A stretch of DNA of 64,000 nt from Paracoccaceae bacterium (GTDB taxonomy: Bacteria > Pseudomonadota > Alphaproteobacteria > Rhodobacterales > Rhodobacteraceae): NCBI GenBank assembly GCA_024742695.1, contig JANSXY010000005.1, forward strand, positions 62,001 to 126,000. Reading direction: 5' to 3'. Of this stretch, positions 1 through 9,161 are shown one piece after another. The first letter of the stretch is position 1. Every line of letters starts with the position of its first letter. The position numbers were made by a program, and so were the translations under genes. Below the pieces are notes generated by a model. The model was not told the origin of the DNA. It did not search any database and worked only from the letters and a program-made list of their open reading frames with translations.

Positions 1-2
1 TC

Positions 3-308
3 GCCCGGCAGCTTGCCGATCCGGCGTTCCGGCGCTGGCGCGCGATGGGCCTGGTCGCCGGGGCCGATCTGCCGTGGTACGCCCGCGATTACCCGCAACG
101 CGCCTGGCCCGGCCCGCCCCCGATGCCGGCACGCGCCATCGAAGAGGGCCGGGCTGAGAATGCCGCCTGCCCGTATTCCGGCGGACCGGCGACCCACCTG
201 ATGGAGACCGGCGGCCGCGTCTTCGGCTTCTGCAACGCGTTCTGCCGCGACAAGACCGCGGCGGACCCCGAGGCCTGGCCAGCCTTCATGGACATTTTCC
301 GCCGCTGA
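3..308 (+). CDS. Glutathione S-transferase-like protein, C-terminal part (5' end outside window)
   Basis: The frame is open from the left edge and ends at 308, so only about 101 C-terminal residues are present; an internal ATG at 45 is unlikely to be the true start. The tail contains CPYSGGPATHL followed by GFCNAFCRDKT and DPEAWPAFM, which I recognise from the C-terminal end of glutathione S-transferase-like proteins of Rhodobacteraceae. The thioredoxin-like N-terminal domain, where glutathione would bind, is not in the window, so substrate and activity cannot be judged. comM follows 42 bases downstream on the same strand. The family call rests on recall of the C-terminal pattern only. Confidence 0.55.
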   Translation, partial: ARQLADPAFRRWRAMGLVAGADLPWYARDYPQRAWPGPPPMPARAIEEGRAENAACPYSGGPATHLMETGGRVFGFCNAFCRDKTAADPEAWPAFMDIFRR

Positions 309-350
309 GCCGATACTCCCGCGAAGGTTGTATCGGGTGTCGGGGGTGCG

Positions 351-1865
351 ATGGTCGCGCGGGCCTATACTGTGGCCTTCGAGGGGGTGGAGGCGCGGAT
401 CGTCGAGGTGCAATGCGCCGTCGCGCCGGGGATGCCGGCCTTCCAGATCGTCGGCCTGCCCGACAAGGCGGTAAGCGAGGCGCGCGAACGGGTGCGCGCG
501 GCGCTGACGGCGCTGTCGATCGCGCTGCCGTCGAAGCGGATCACGGTGAACCTGTCGCCCGCCGACCTGCCCAAGGAAGGCAGCCATTTCGACCTGCCCA
601 TCGCGCTGGCCCTGCTGGCCGCGATCGACATCCTGCCGCGCGAGGATGTCGAGACGACGGTGGCGCTGGGCGAGTTGTCGCTTGACGGGCGGCTTGTCGC
701 GGTGATCGGCGCGCTTCCCGCGGCGATGGCCGCGGCCGAGGAGGGCCGGCAGCTCTTGTGCCCCGCCGCCTGCGGGGCCGAGGCCGCCTGGGTCGGCGCG
801 ACACCGGTGATCGGCGCGGCCACGCTGATGGAGGTGGTGCGGCACTATACCGGCCAGTCGCCCCTGCCCCCCGCCACGCCCGGCGAGGTGATCGCCGCGC
901 CGGCGCGCCGCGACCTGCGCGACGTCAAGGGCCAGGAACGCGCCAAGCGCGCGCTGGAGATCGCGGCGGCCGGCCGCCACCACCTGCTGATGATCGGCAC
1001 GCCCGGATCGGGCAAGTCGATGCTGGCGGCGCGGATGCCCGGCATCCTGCCGCCGCTCACCCCGGCCGAGGCGTTGGAAACCTCGATGATCCACTCGCTT
1101 TCGGGGCTTCTGGAAGAGGGCGGGATTTCCCGCGCGCGGCCGTTCCGGGAACCGCATCACACCGCCAGCATGGCCGCGATCGTCGGCGGTGGGCGCGGCG
1201 CGAAACCCGGCGAGATCAGCCTCGCCCACAACGGCGTGCTGTTTCTTGACGAGTTTCCCGAGTTTCCCCGCGCGGTGCTGGAGACCCTGCGCCAGCCGAT
1301 CGAGACCGGCGAGGTGGTGGTGGCCCGCGCCAACGCCCATGTCCGCTATCCCTGCCGGTTCCTGCTGGTCGCCGCCGCCAACCCCTGCAAATGCGGCTAT
1401 CTCAGCGATCCCGCCCGCGCCTGCGCCCGCGCGCCGGCCTGCGGCGAAGAGTACCTGGGGCGGATTTCCGGCCCGCTGCTGGACCGGTTCGATCTGCGCA
1501 TCGACGTGCCGCCGGTCGCCTACCGCGATCTCGATCTGCCGGAGACCGGCGAGGGCACCGCCGATGTCGCGGCGCGCGTGGCCGCGGCCCGGCAGCGCCA
1601 GGAAGACCGGTTCGCCGATGTCGCCGAGACCCGCGTCAATGCCGATGCCGAGGGCGAGCTGCTGGAGAGGATCGCCGCGCCGGATTCGGAGGGCCGCGCG
1701 ATGCTGGCCCGCGCGGCGGACCGGCTGTCGCTGTCGGCGCGGGGCTATCACCGGGTCTTGCGGGTGGCGCGCACGATCGCCGATCTGGCCGGGGCAGAGA
1801 CGGTTTCGGCCCCGCATGTCGCCGAGGCGATCAGCTTTCGCCTGGCCGGTCGGGCGGAGGCGTGA
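351..1865 (+). CDS. comM: YifB/ComM family Mg-chelatase-like AAA+ ATPase
   Basis: 504 residues, the normal family length. The N-terminal third (about 1-170) is the Lon-protease-like/S5 fold typical of ComM. The AAA+ core follows, with Walker A GTPGSGKS at 216-223, Walker B VLFLDEF near 296-302, and a cysteine cluster (CKCGYL... to C363) characteristic of the family. The C-terminal Mg-chelatase-type lid ends with SARGYHRVLRVARTIADL. ComM of Vibrio and Haemophilus is a hexameric helicase promoting branch migration during natural transformation; outside competent species its role is less clear, and nothing here shows competence. The 3' end overlaps the convergent esterase gene by 35 bases, so the two transcripts are antisense at their ends. 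Confidence 0.93.
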   Translation: MVARAYTVAFEGVEARIVEVQCAVAPGMPAFQIVGLPDKAVSEARERVRAALTALSIALPSKRITVNLSPADLPKEGSHFDLPIALALLAAIDILPREDVETTVALGELSLDGRLVAVIGALPAAMAAAEEGRQLLCPAACGAEAAWVGATPVIGAATLMEVVRHYTGQSPLPPATPGEVIAAPARRDLRDVKGQERAKRALEIAAAGRHHLLMIGTPGSGKSMLAARMPGILPPLTPAEALETSMIHSLSGLLEEGGISRARPFREPHHTASMAAIVGGGRGAKPGEISLAHNGVLFLDEFPEFPRAVLETLRQPIETGEVVVARANAHVRYPCRFLLVAAANPCKCGYLSDPARACARAPACGEEYLGRISGPLLDRFDLRIDVPPVAYRDLDLPETGEGTADVAARVAAARQRQEDRFADVAETRVNADAEGELLERIAAPDSEGRAMLARAADRLSLSARGYHRVLRVARTIADLAGAETVSAPHVAEAISFRLAGRAEA

Positions 1866-2742
1866 GCGGGCGCAGGAACGCCGCGATCCGGTCCAGCGCC
1901 TGCCCGGCTTCGGGCAGCCAGCGCCCCGCCAGCGGCCAGGCATGGATGCCATCGGGCCAGAGATCGAGCGTGACCTCGGCGCCCTCCGCCCGCAGCCGGT
2001 CGGCCATCCGCAGCGTGTCGTCGCGCAGGATCTCGGTGGCGGCGGCCTGAAGGAAGACCGGCGGGCAGCCGGGAAACCGGGCGTGGAGCGGCGAGACGCG
2101 CGGATCGTCGGGGGCCAGCGCGCCCAGAACCATCCCGCGCAACTCCTCGATCCGCTCGACGGGCAGCAGCGGATCGGCCCGCGCGTTGGATGCCAGCGAC
2201 CCGCCCGACAGCGTCATGTCCGTCCAGGGCGACAGCGCGAAGACGGCGCGCGGCGGCGTGCCGGCGCGGCACAGGTCGGACAGCAGCGCCAGCGCCAGCC
2301 CGCCGCCGGCGCTGTCGCCGCCCAGCACGATCCCGTCCGGCGCGTGGCCCTCGGCCACGAGCCGGGCGAAGGCGGCGCGCGCGGCGTCGAAGGCCGCCGG
2401 GGCGGGATGTTCGGGGGCCAGCGGATAGGCGGGCAGGATGGCGGGCAGGCCGGTGCGGACCGACAGCCGCGCCAGCATCGCGCGATGCGTCGCCGGGCTG
2501 CCGGCGATATAGCCGCCGCCGTGCAGATAGAGGATCACGCCGCGCGGATCGACCGGGCCGCAGGCCAGCCGCACACCGCCCTCGCCCCAGGCCCGGACCT
2601 GGGTGTCCGGCGGATCGCGCAGGAACAGCCGCGCCCCCCATTCCATCGCGACGCGGGCCTGTCCGGCGTTCGACTGTCGCCGCATCGCGGGCTTCATCAG
2701 CCCGCGCGCCAGCGCCTTGCCGATGGCCAGCCGCAGGCTCAC
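1831..2742 (-). CDS. Alpha/beta-hydrolase of the hormone-sensitive-lipase (type IV esterase) family
   Basis: 303 residues. It shows the oxyanion-hole motif HGGG (in [10 protein letters not shown]), the nucleophile elbow GDSAGG, a downstream Asp in TEILRDDTL, and the catalytic His in DGIHAWPL, so the triad looks complete. Such enzymes hydrolyse short acyl esters or lactones; the substrate cannot be predicted. I chose the GTG at 2742 because it overlaps the stop codon of gshB as GTGA and removes an unsupported 12-residue extension from 2778. The gene is therefore translationally coupled to gshB, although no functional link is obvious. It converges on comM. Confidence 0.85.
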   Translation of the reverse strand: MSLRLAIGKALARGLMKPAMRRQSNAGQARVAMEWGARLFLRDPPDTQVRAWGEGGVRLACGPVDPRGVILYLHGGGYIAGSPATHRAMLARLSVRTGLPAILPAYPLAPEHPAPAAFDAARAAFARLVAEGHAPDGIVLGGDSAGGGLALALLSDLCRAGTPPRAVFALSPWTDMTLSGGSLASNARADPLLPVERIEELRGMVLGALAPDDPRVSPLHARFPGCPPVFLQAAATEILRDDTLRMADRLRAEGAEVTLDLWPDGIHAWPLAGRWLPEAGQALDRIAAFLRPLTPPPDRPGES

Positions 2743-3689
2743 CGCGCCGCGGCGATCTTGCCCTCGATCACCTGCCACAGCCGCTGCGCGGTGTTGATCC
2801 CGTCGAAGCGCTCCAGTTCCTGGATGCCGGTGGGCGAGGTGACGTTGATCTCGGTCAGCCAGTCGCCGATCACGTCGATGCCGACGAAAACCTGCCCCTT
2901 CTCGCGCAGCAGCGGGCCGATGCGGGCGCAGATCTCGCGTTCCCGGTCGGTCAGCTTCGTCGGCTCAGGCCGGCCGCCGACATGCATGTTCGACCGGGTT
3001 TCGCCGGCCGCCGGGACACGGTTGATCGCGCCCACCGGCTCGCCGTCGACAAGGATGATCCGCTTGTCGCCCTTCGAGACGTCGGGAATGAACTTCTGCG
3101 CGATCAGGGGTTCGCGCGACAGCGAGGTGAACAGTTCGTGCAGGCTGGCCAGGTTGCGGTCGTTCGGGTCCAGCCGGAACACCCCGGCGCCGCCGTTGCC
3201 GTAAAGCGGTTTCAGGATGATGTCGCCATGTTCGGCCTTGAACCGCCGGATCTCGTCCAGGTCGCGCGCGATCAGGGTTGGCGGCGTGAGATCGGTGAAG
3301 GACAGCACCAGAAGCTTCTCGGGATAGTTGCGCACCCAGAACGGGTCGTTCACCACCAGCGTGCCGGGATGCACCCGGTCCAGCAGATGCGTGGTGGTGA
3401 TGTAGCCCATGTCGAACGGCGGATCCTGCCGGAGCCAGACGACGTCCCAGTCGTCGAGGTCGATTTCCGTTTCCGCACCCAGCGTGAAATGGTTGCCCCG
3501 CTCGCGCCGCAGCTCCAGCGGCCAGCCGCGCGCCAGCACCCGGCCCTCGCGGTCGGAAAGCCGGTCGGGCGTGTCGTAGACCAGGTCATGCCCCCGCGCC
3601 TGCGCCTCGAGCGCGATGCGGAAGGTCGAATCGGCATCGATATCGATCGGGCCGATCGGGTCCATCTGGATGGCGACCTTGAGCGACAT
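2739..3689 (-). CDS. gshB: Glutathione synthetase
   Basis: 316 residues, the usual GshB length. It ligates gamma-glutamylcysteine and glycine with ATP, the second step of glutathione synthesis in the cytoplasm. The N-terminus [12 protein letters not shown] with following DSTF is typical, and the ATP-grasp core shows [15 protein letters not shown] and later [21 protein letters not shown]. The ATG at 3689 is preceded by GGAGG at good spacing; the frame stays open to 3839, but that extension crosses a GC-rich intergenic repeat and is not coding in character. The gene lies downstream of rsmI and yraN on the same strand, with a 167-base gap holding the repeat at 3773-3845. Confidence 0.95.
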   Translation of the reverse strand: MSLKVAIQMDPIGPIDIDADSTFRIALEAQARGHDLVYDTPDRLSDREGRVLARGWPLELRRERGNHFTLGAETEIDLDDWDVVWLRQDPPFDMGYITTTHLLDRVHPGTLVVNDPFWVRNYPEKLLVLSFTDLTPPTLIARDLDEIRRFKAEHGDIILKPLYGNGGAGVFRLDPNDRNLASLHELFTSLSREPLIAQKFIPDVSKGDKRIILVDGEPVGAINRVPAAGETRSNMHVGGRPEPTKLTDREREICARIGPLLREKGQVFVGIDVIGDWLTEINVTSPTGIQELERFDGINTAQRLWQVIEGKIAAAR

Positions 3690-3772
3690 GCGGATCCCTC
3701 CTGCTGGGTGCAGCCCACAGATGGCGCAGGGCGCGGGCGGATGCAATCGCGGCGTTTCCCGGCCGCCGCGCG

Positions 3773-3845
3773 GCGGGGGCTTCGCGCCCCCGCGGCCCGG
3801 CGCGGCCGGGCCTTCCCCCGCGGGATACTTGAAGACCAAAATGAA
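3773..3845. repeat. GC-rich double hairpin followed by a CCCCCGCGGGATACTT-type element
   Basis: Three parts are visible. A perfect 8-bp stem (GCGGGGGC, 3773-3780; GCCCCCGC, 3786-3793) with a TTCGC loop comes first. A second stem (GGCCCGG, 3794-3800; CCGGGCC, 3806-3812) follows. Then comes a tail reading CCCCCGCGGGATACTT and CCAAAATGA. The tail closely matches the one at 57109-57136, also next to a GC-rich hairpin and at a gene end. It appears to be an intergenic repeat family of this clade; function unknown, and there is no U-tract suggesting classical termination. Confidence 0.6.
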
Positions 3846-3856
3846 CCCTGCCGGGC

Positions 3857-4237
3857 CTATCCGGCCCAGCCGGCGGGCGCGTCATCGGCGCTGAAGGCGC
3901 CCGCCAGCAGCGCCACGCGGCCCTGCCCGTCGACCGTGGCCAGATCGAACCGCATCTCGGCCGCCTGGCCCTCGGGCCGGGTGGCGAGGAACGCCAGCGC
4001 GGTCGACAGGATCCGGCCGATCTGCGGCGCGGTGAGATGGGCCATGGCGGTGGCGTGGTCGGGCGCCTGCTTGACCTCGACGAAGACATATCCACCCTCT
4101 TCGGCCGCGATCAGGTCGATCTCGCCGCGCGGGCCGCGCCAGCGCCGGGCGATCACCTCGGCCCCGCGCGCCGCGTAGTGCCGGGCCACCGCCTCTTCCG
4201 CCGCAAGCCCTGCGGCGACCGAGCGCGCGCCGCTCAT
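3857..4237 (-). CDS. yraN: YraN/UPF0102 family protein (endonuclease-like fold)
   Basis: 126 residues, full length for UPF0102. The conserved restriction-endonuclease-like core is visible: [11 protein letters not shown], then YVFVEVKQ, giving the E-x-D...E-x-K pattern. The family is widespread but its biochemical role is unsettled; the fold suggests a nuclease or DNA-binding role. It overlaps the end of rsmI by four bases (ATGA), and rsmI-yraN adjacency is common in proteobacteria, supporting co-translation. Confidence 0.9.
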   Translation of the reverse strand: MSGARSVAAGLAAEEAVARHYAARGAEVIARRWRGPRGEIDLIAAEEGGYVFVEVKQAPDHATAMAHLTAPQIGRILSTALAFLATRPEGQAAEMRFDLATVDGQGRVALLAGAFSADDAPAGWAG

Positions 4238-5112
4238 TCCCGCGCCGCCCGGCCCAGGTCGAGCGCGCGCTGGTAGACCTCGCGCCGCGGCAGGCCGAGC
4301 GCGGCGGCGACCTCGGCCGCGGCATCCTTGACCGACAGCCGGCCAAGCGCGTCGGCCAATGCGGCATCGACATCCTCGGGGCCCGCGGCGCGGCCGCGGG
4401 CGCGGTCGACCACGACCACGATCTCGCCCTTCGGCGGGGCCCCGGCATAGTGGGCCGCGAGGTCGGCCAGCGTGCCGCGCCGCACCTCCTCGAATCTCTT
4501 GGTCAGCTCCCGGCAGACGGCGGCCTCGCGCGCGTCCCCCAGTTGCGCGGCCATCTCGGCCAGCAGCGCGGCCAGCCGCTTCGGGCTTTCATAGAAGATC
4601 AGCGTGGCGGGCACGGCGGCAAGTTCCTTCAGGAACGCCGCCCGCGCGGCCTTCGCCGGCGGCGGGAAACCGGCGAACAGGAACCGGTCGGACGGCAGGC
4701 CCGACACGGTCAGCGCGGCCAGCACCGCCGAGGGGCCGGGCGCGGACACCAGCCGATGCCCCGCCGCCACCGCCGCGCGGGCCAGCTGGTAGCCCGGATC
4801 GGCCACCAGCGGCGTGCCGGCCTCGGAGGCGTAGACGACCGACTTGCCCGCCGCCAGCGCCGCCATCAGCCTTGGCCGCGCGGCTTCGGCGTTGTGATCG
4901 TGGTAGGAGACCAGCGGCCTGTCGCCCAGCGCGACGCCGTGAATCTCCATCAGGTGGCGCAGGCTGCGGGTGTCCTCGGCCGCGAGAACCTCGGCCCCGG
5001 CCAGAAGATCGAGCGCGCGCAGCGTGATGTCGCGCGCCGCCCCGATCGGCGTGGCGATCAGATGGAGCCCCGGTTCGACCGGTTTCGCGCCCGGCTGATG
5101 CCCGCCGCCCAT
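4234..5112 (-). CDS. rsmI: 16S rRNA (cytidine(1402)-2'-O)-methyltransferase RsmI
   Basis: 292 residues. RsmI methylates the ribose of C1402 in the decoding centre of 16S rRNA using S-adenosylmethionine. The tetrapyrrole-methylase fold is recognisable from LHLIATPIGAARDIT at the N-terminus, EVLAAEDTRSLRHLM, SEAGTPLVADPGY and FAGFPP. The start at 5112 gives the usual short lead before the first strand. It heads the cluster rsmI-yraN and is divergent from the LpoA-like gene, with 115 bases between the two starts. Confidence 0.93.
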   Translation of the reverse strand: MGGGHQPGAKPVEPGLHLIATPIGAARDITLRALDLLAGAEVLAAEDTRSLRHLMEIHGVALGDRPLVSYHDHNAEAARPRLMAALAAGKSVVYASEAGTPLVADPGYQLARAAVAAGHRLVSAPGPSAVLAALTVSGLPSDRFLFAGFPPPAKAARAAFLKELAAVPATLIFYESPKRLAALLAEMAAQLGDAREAAVCRELTKRFEEVRRGTLADLAAHYAGAPPKGEIVVVVDRARGRAAGPEDVDAALADALGRLSVKDAAAEVAAALGLPRREVYQRALDLGRAARE

Positions 5113-5145
5113 GCCGTTGCCCCCCGTCCGCCGCCCCGCTCAAAG

Positions 5146-5174
5146 TTTACTTCGCATCCGGAACCGCATAGGGT
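5146..5174 (+). promoter_or_regulatory. Sigma70-type promoter of the LpoA-like gene
   Basis: TTTACT (5146-5151), a 17-bp spacer and TAGGGT (5169-5174) lie 54 bases upstream of the start at 5228. The -10 has T, A and the final T of the consensus, and the spacing is optimal. It sits in the rsmI/lpoA divergent gap. Predicted by eye only. Confidence 0.45.
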
Positions 5175-5227
5175 CTGGCGCGACGCGCCCCGGCGCATCG
5201 CCCGCGCCCCGGATGAAGGACCGCCGC

Positions 5228-6397
5228 ATGTTCGCCCGTTTGAGAGAGGCCCGCAAGACGATCCCGCGCAGCCTTGCCGCGCTGGCCCTGGTGGCGCTGG
5301 CGGCCTGCCAGCCCACCGGCCTTGGCGGACCCAGCGTCAACACCTCGGCGCCGGTGCCGGTGGCGCTGCTGGTGCCGTCGGGGTCGGGCAATTCCGGCGA
5401 CGAGGTTCTGGCCCGCTCGCTGACCCAGGCGGCGCAGCTGGCGATCGCCGATCTGCAGGGCGTGCAGATCGATCTTCGGGTCTACAACACCGGCGGCGCC
5501 GCGCCGATGGCCGCCGACGCCGCCCGCCGGGCGGTGAGCGACGGCGCCAAGATCATCCTCGGCCCGGTCTATGCCGAATCCGCCAATGCCGCCGGCCTCG
5601 CGGTGGCGCCCTCGGGCGTCAACGTGCTGGCGTTCTCGAACAACCCGGCGGTGGCGGGCGGCAATGTCTTCGTGCTGGGCCCGACCTTCCAGAACACCGC
5701 CAACCGGCTGGCCGCCTATGCGGCGCGGCAGGGCAAGTCGCGCATCGTCGTGGTCTACGACCAGAACCAGGCCGGCGAGCTGGGCCGCCGCGCGATCGAG
5801 GCGGCGCTGATCCGCTCGGGCATCACCGTCGCCGGGATGATCGGCTACGAGTTCAGCCAGGAGGGCGTGATCGCCGCCGTGCCGCAGATCGTCGACGCGG
5901 TGCGGACGATGCAGGCGGACGCGGTGTTCCTGACGGCCGATACCGCCGGCGCGCTGCCGTATCTCGCGCAGATGCTGCCTGAGGCCGGGGTGGACCCGTC
6001 CACCACCACCTTCATCGGTCTCACCCGCTGGGACATTCCGCCCGGCACCCTGACCCTTCCCGGCGTTCAGGGCGGCTGGTTCGCGCTGCCCGATCCGGCG
6101 CTGGCCGACCAGTTTTCCGCCCGCTACGCGCAGGCCTACGGCGGCCCGCCGCACCCGATCGCGGGGCTGGCCTATGACGGGGTCGCGGCGATCGGGGCGC
6201 TGGTGCGGCAGGGCAGTTCTTCGGCCCTGACCGGCGCCTCGCTGACCCAGCCGGCGGGATTTGCCGGGGTGAACGGCGTGTTCCGGCTGCTGCCGGACGG
6301 CACCAACGAACGGGGCCTTGCCGTCGGGCAGGTCCAGAGCAACCAGGTGTTCGTGATTGACCCAGCCCCTCGCAGCTTCGGCCTCCCCGGTTTCTGA
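5228..6397 (+). CDS. LpoA-like penicillin-binding-protein activator lipoprotein (periplasmic binding fold)
   Basis: 389 residues. The N-terminus has a basic stretch, a hydrophobic core and the lipobox LAAC with Cys27, so it should be a lipoprotein. The rest resembles the LivK-like periplasmic binding fold of the C-terminal domain of LpoA, the outer-membrane activator of PBP1A; the TPR-like N-terminal domain of E. coli LpoA is absent, as is usual in alphaproteobacteria. Residues such as VALLVPSGSGN and IILGPVYAESANAAG fit. The ATG at 5228 is preferred because AAGGA lies at good spacing. The 3' end overlaps glnD by 41 bases. An amino-acid-binding role cannot be excluded. Confidence 0.8.
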   Translation: MFARLREARKTIPRSLAALALVALAACQPTGLGGPSVNTSAPVPVALLVPSGSGNSGDEVLARSLTQAAQLAIADLQGVQIDLRVYNTGGAAPMAADAARRAVSDGAKIILGPVYAESANAAGLAVAPSGVNVLAFSNNPAVAGGNVFVLGPTFQNTANRLAAYAARQGKSRIVVVYDQNQAGELGRRAIEAALIRSGITVAGMIGYEFSQEGVIAAVPQIVDAVRTMQADAVFLTADTAGALPYLAQMLPEAGVDPSTTTFIGLTRWDIPPGTLTLPGVQGGWFALPDPALADQFSARYAQAYGGPPHPIAGLAYDGVAAIGALVRQGSSSALTGASLTQPAGFAGVNGVFRLLPDGTNERGLAVGQVQSNQVFVIDPAPRSFGLPGF

Positions 6398-9161
6398 GCC
6401 GGACGCCCCCGGCCTGATCGACGGGGGCGCCGAGGGCGCGGTTCCCGGATTTCGCCCCGATGCGCTGATCGCGCATCTCGACGCGGTCCTGCCGGGTCTG
6501 GAGGATGACAAGGCGCGCCGCGCGACCACCGTGCGCGCGCTGACCGCCGCGCGGACGGCGGGCATGGCAGCGATCGAGGCGGAATTCCTGACCCATCCGC
6601 GCCGCGCCCGCGCCACCGTCCGCGCCTATGCCGACATGACCGACGCGGTCGTCTCGGTCGCCTTTCACGTCGCCACCCGGCACCTGCACAGGCCCGGCAC
6701 GCCGACCGAGGCCGAGCGGCTTTCGGTTCTCGCCGTCGGCGGCTATGGCCGGGCCGAGATGGCGCCGCATTCCGATGTCGACCTGCTGTTCCTGACGCCC
6801 TGGAAGATCACCGCCTGGGCCGAAAGCGTGATCGAATCGATGCTCTACATGCTGTGGGACATGCGCCTGAAGGTCGGCCATGCCTCGCGCACGGTGAAGG
6901 ATTGCCTGCGGCTGGGGCGCGAGGACGCGACGATCCGCACCGCGCTTCTGGAGCACCGGTTCCTTGCCGGCGACGCGGCGCTGGCGGGCGAACTGGACGA
7001 CCGGCTGCGGACCGAACTGTTCGCCAAGACCGGCGCGGAGTTCATCGAGATCAAGCTGGAAGAGCGCGCGGCGCGGCACAAGCGGCAGGGCGGCCAGCGC
7101 TACGTGCTGGAGCCGAACGTGAAGGAGGGCAAGGGCGGGTTGCGCGACCTGCAGACCCTCTACTGGATCGGCAAGTACCTGCATGGCGTCCGGTCCGCCG
7201 CCGACCTCGTGCCGCTGGGCGTGTTCTCGCAGGACGAATACGACGCGTTCCGCGAGGCTGAAAGCTTTCTCTGGGCGGTGCGCTGCCACCTGCACCAGGT
7301 CGCGGGCCGCGCCGCCGACCAGCTGACCTTCGACATGCAGGTGACCCTGGCCGAGCGGATGGGCTACGAAGATCTTGGCGGGCGACGGGCGGTCGAGCAT
7401 TTCATGCAGGACTATTTCCGCCACGCCACGCGGGTGGGGGAGTTGACGCGGGTGTTCCTGACCGCGCTGGAGGCCCGCCACGCCAAGCGCGCGCCGCGAC
7501 TCGTCGGGCTGTTCCAGCGCCGGCGCAAGGTGCGCAAGGGCTATGCCGTCCTGCACGGGCGCCTGACGGTGGAAGACCCCGAAAGCTTCGTGGCCGACAA
7601 GCTCAACATCCTGCAACTGTTCGAGGAAGGGCTGCGCACCGGCCTGCTGTTGCATCCCGACGCGATGCGGCTGGCGGCGGCGAACCTGCACCTGATCGAC
7701 GACGAGATGCGCGACAGCCCGGAGGCGGCGAAGCTGTTCCTCGGCCTGATGCTGAACCACGGCAACCCCGAACGGGCGCTGCGGCGGATGAACGAACTGG
7801 GCGTGCTGTCGGCCTTCGTGCCCGAGTTCGAGCCGGTCGTGGCGATGATGCAGTTCAACGTCTATCACCACTACACGGTCGACGAGCATATCATCCAGTG
7901 CATCGCGATCCTGGCCCAGATCGAGCGCGGCGACCTGGTGGAGGAACTGCCGATCGCCAGCCGAATCCTCGCCGAGGGGGTGAACCGCCGGGTGCTCTAC
8001 ATCGCGCTGTTCCTGCACGACATCGGCAAGGGCAGGCCGGAGGATCATTCGATCCTGGGCGCGCTGATCGCGCGCCGGGTGGCGCCGCGGCTGGGGCTGA
8101 ACCCCGAGGAATGCGAAACCGTCGAGTGGCTGGTGCGCTATCACCTGCTGATGTCCGACATGGCGCAGAAGCGCGACCTGTCGGACCCGCGCACGCTGCG
8201 CGACTTCGCCAAGGCGGTGAAGACCCGCAAGCGGCTGGATCTTCTCACCGTGCTGACGGTCTGCGACATCCGCGGCGTCGGGCCCGGCACGTGGAACAAC
8301 TGGAAGGCCATGCTGCTGCGGCGGCTCTACGGGCTGACGACGCAGGCGCTGGAGGACGGGCTCGAACATCTCAACCGCGACAAGGCGGAGAACGAGGCCA
8401 AGCGGGCGCTGCGCGAGGCGCTGGACGACTGGGCGCCGAAAGACCTTCGCACTGAGGTCGGCCGCCATTACGGCCCCTACTGGCAGGGCCTGTCGACCGA
8501 CACGCAGGTGGTGTTCGCCGGATTGTTGCGCGACCTCGGCGACGACGAGATCCGCATCGACATCAAGCCCGATCTTGACCGTGACGCGACGCGCGTATGC
8601 TTCGCGCTGGCCGATCATCCCGGCATCTTCTCGCGCCTCGCCGGGGCGCTGGCGCTGGTGGGCGCGAACGTGGTCGACGCGCGAACCTACACCTCGAAGG
8701 ACGGCTACGCGACGGCGGTGTTCTGGATCCAGGACACCGAGGGCAAGCCCTACGAGACCGCGCGCCTGCCGCGCCTGCGCAGCACGATCGACAAGACCCT
8801 GAAAGGCGAGGTCGTCGCCGCCGAGGCGCTGCGCTCGCGCGACAAGATCAAGAAGCGCGAACGCCAGTTCACCTTCCCGACCTCGATCACCTTCGACAAC
8901 GAGGGGTCCGATATCTACACGATCATCGAGGTCGATACCCGCGACCGGCCCGGCCTGCTGTATGATCTGACCCGGACGCTGGCGGCCAACAACATCTACA
9001 TCGCCTCGGCGGTGATCGCGACCTATGGCGCGCAGGTGGTCGACAGCTTCTACGTCAAGGACATGTTCGGGCTGAAGCTGCATGCCCGTCACAAGCAGGC
9101 GGCGCTGGAACGCAAGCTGCGGCAGGCGATCACCGAGGGCGCGGAAAGGGCGCGCGCCTGA
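6357..9161 (+). CDS. glnD: Bifunctional [protein-PII] uridylyltransferase/uridylyl-removing enzyme
   Basis: 934 residues. GlnD senses glutamine and adds or removes UMP on PII proteins, setting nitrogen assimilation. Domains in order: nucleotidyltransferase with GGYGRAEM at 128-135 and the metal aspartates D140 and D142; HD phosphohydrolase with HDIGKG near 554; two C-terminal ACT domains, VCFALADHPGIFSRLAG near 745 and EVDTRDRPGLLYDLTRTLA near 857. The only supported start is a TTG at 6357 lying inside the end of the LpoA-like gene; the next in-frame candidates would cut into conserved sequence. It shares a base with the murJ start. Confidence 0.95.
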   Translation: MTQPLAASASPVSEPDAPGLIDGGAEGAVPGFRPDALIAHLDAVLPGLEDDKARRATTVRALTAARTAGMAAIEAEFLTHPRRARATVRAYADMTDAVVSVAFHVATRHLHRPGTPTEAERLSVLAVGGYGRAEMAPHSDVDLLFLTPWKITAWAESVIESMLYMLWDMRLKVGHASRTVKDCLRLGREDATIRTALLEHRFLAGDAALAGELDDRLRTELFAKTGAEFIEIKLEERAARHKRQGGQRYVLEPNVKEGKGGLRDLQTLYWIGKYLHGVRSAADLVPLGVFSQDEYDAFREAESFLWAVRCHLHQVAGRAADQLTFDMQVTLAERMGYEDLGGRRAVEHFMQDYFRHATRVGELTRVFLTALEARHAKRAPRLVGLFQRRRKVRKGYAVLHGRLTVEDPESFVADKLNILQLFEEGLRTGLLLHPDAMRLAAANLHLIDDEMRDSPEAAKLFLGLMLNHGNPERALRRMNELGVLSAFVPEFEPVVAMMQFNVYHHYTVDEHIIQCIAILAQIERGDLVEELPIASRILAEGVNRRVLYIALFLHDIGKGRPEDHSILGALIARRVAPRLGLNPEECETVEWLVRYHLLMSDMAQKRDLSDPRTLRDFAKAVKTRKRLDLLTVLTVCDIRGVGPGTWNNWKAMLLRRLYGLTTQALEDGLEHLNRDKAENEAKRALREALDDWAPKDLRTEVGRHYGPYWQGLSTDTQVVFAGLLRDLGDDEIRIDIKPDLDRDATRVCFALADHPGIFSRLAGALALVGANVVDARTYTSKDGYATAVFWIQDTEGKPYETARLPRLRSTIDKTLKGEVVAAEALRSRDKIKKRERQFTFPTSITFDNEGSDIYTIIEVDTRDRPGLLYDLTRTLAANNIYIASAVIATYGAQVVDSFYVKDMFGLKLHARHKQAALERKLRQAITEGAERARA

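Noticed and set aside
1189-3204. A 671-codon + frame
   Set aside because: Crosses comM in another frame and runs antisense to two real genes.
3690-3839. In-frame 50-residue N-terminal extension of gshB
   Set aside because: It translates the intergenic hairpin repeat, and GGAGG with conserved sequence supports the start at 3689.
2190-4178. A 662-codon open frame on the + strand
   Set aside because: It lies antisense to the esterase, gshB and yraN, has Arg/Pro/Ala-rich content with no recognisable domain, and follows from high GC at third positions.
6021-9092. A 1023-codon frame on the minus strand
   Set aside because: Antisense to glnD, which has full domain support; composition rich in Gln, Arg and His is a shadow pattern.
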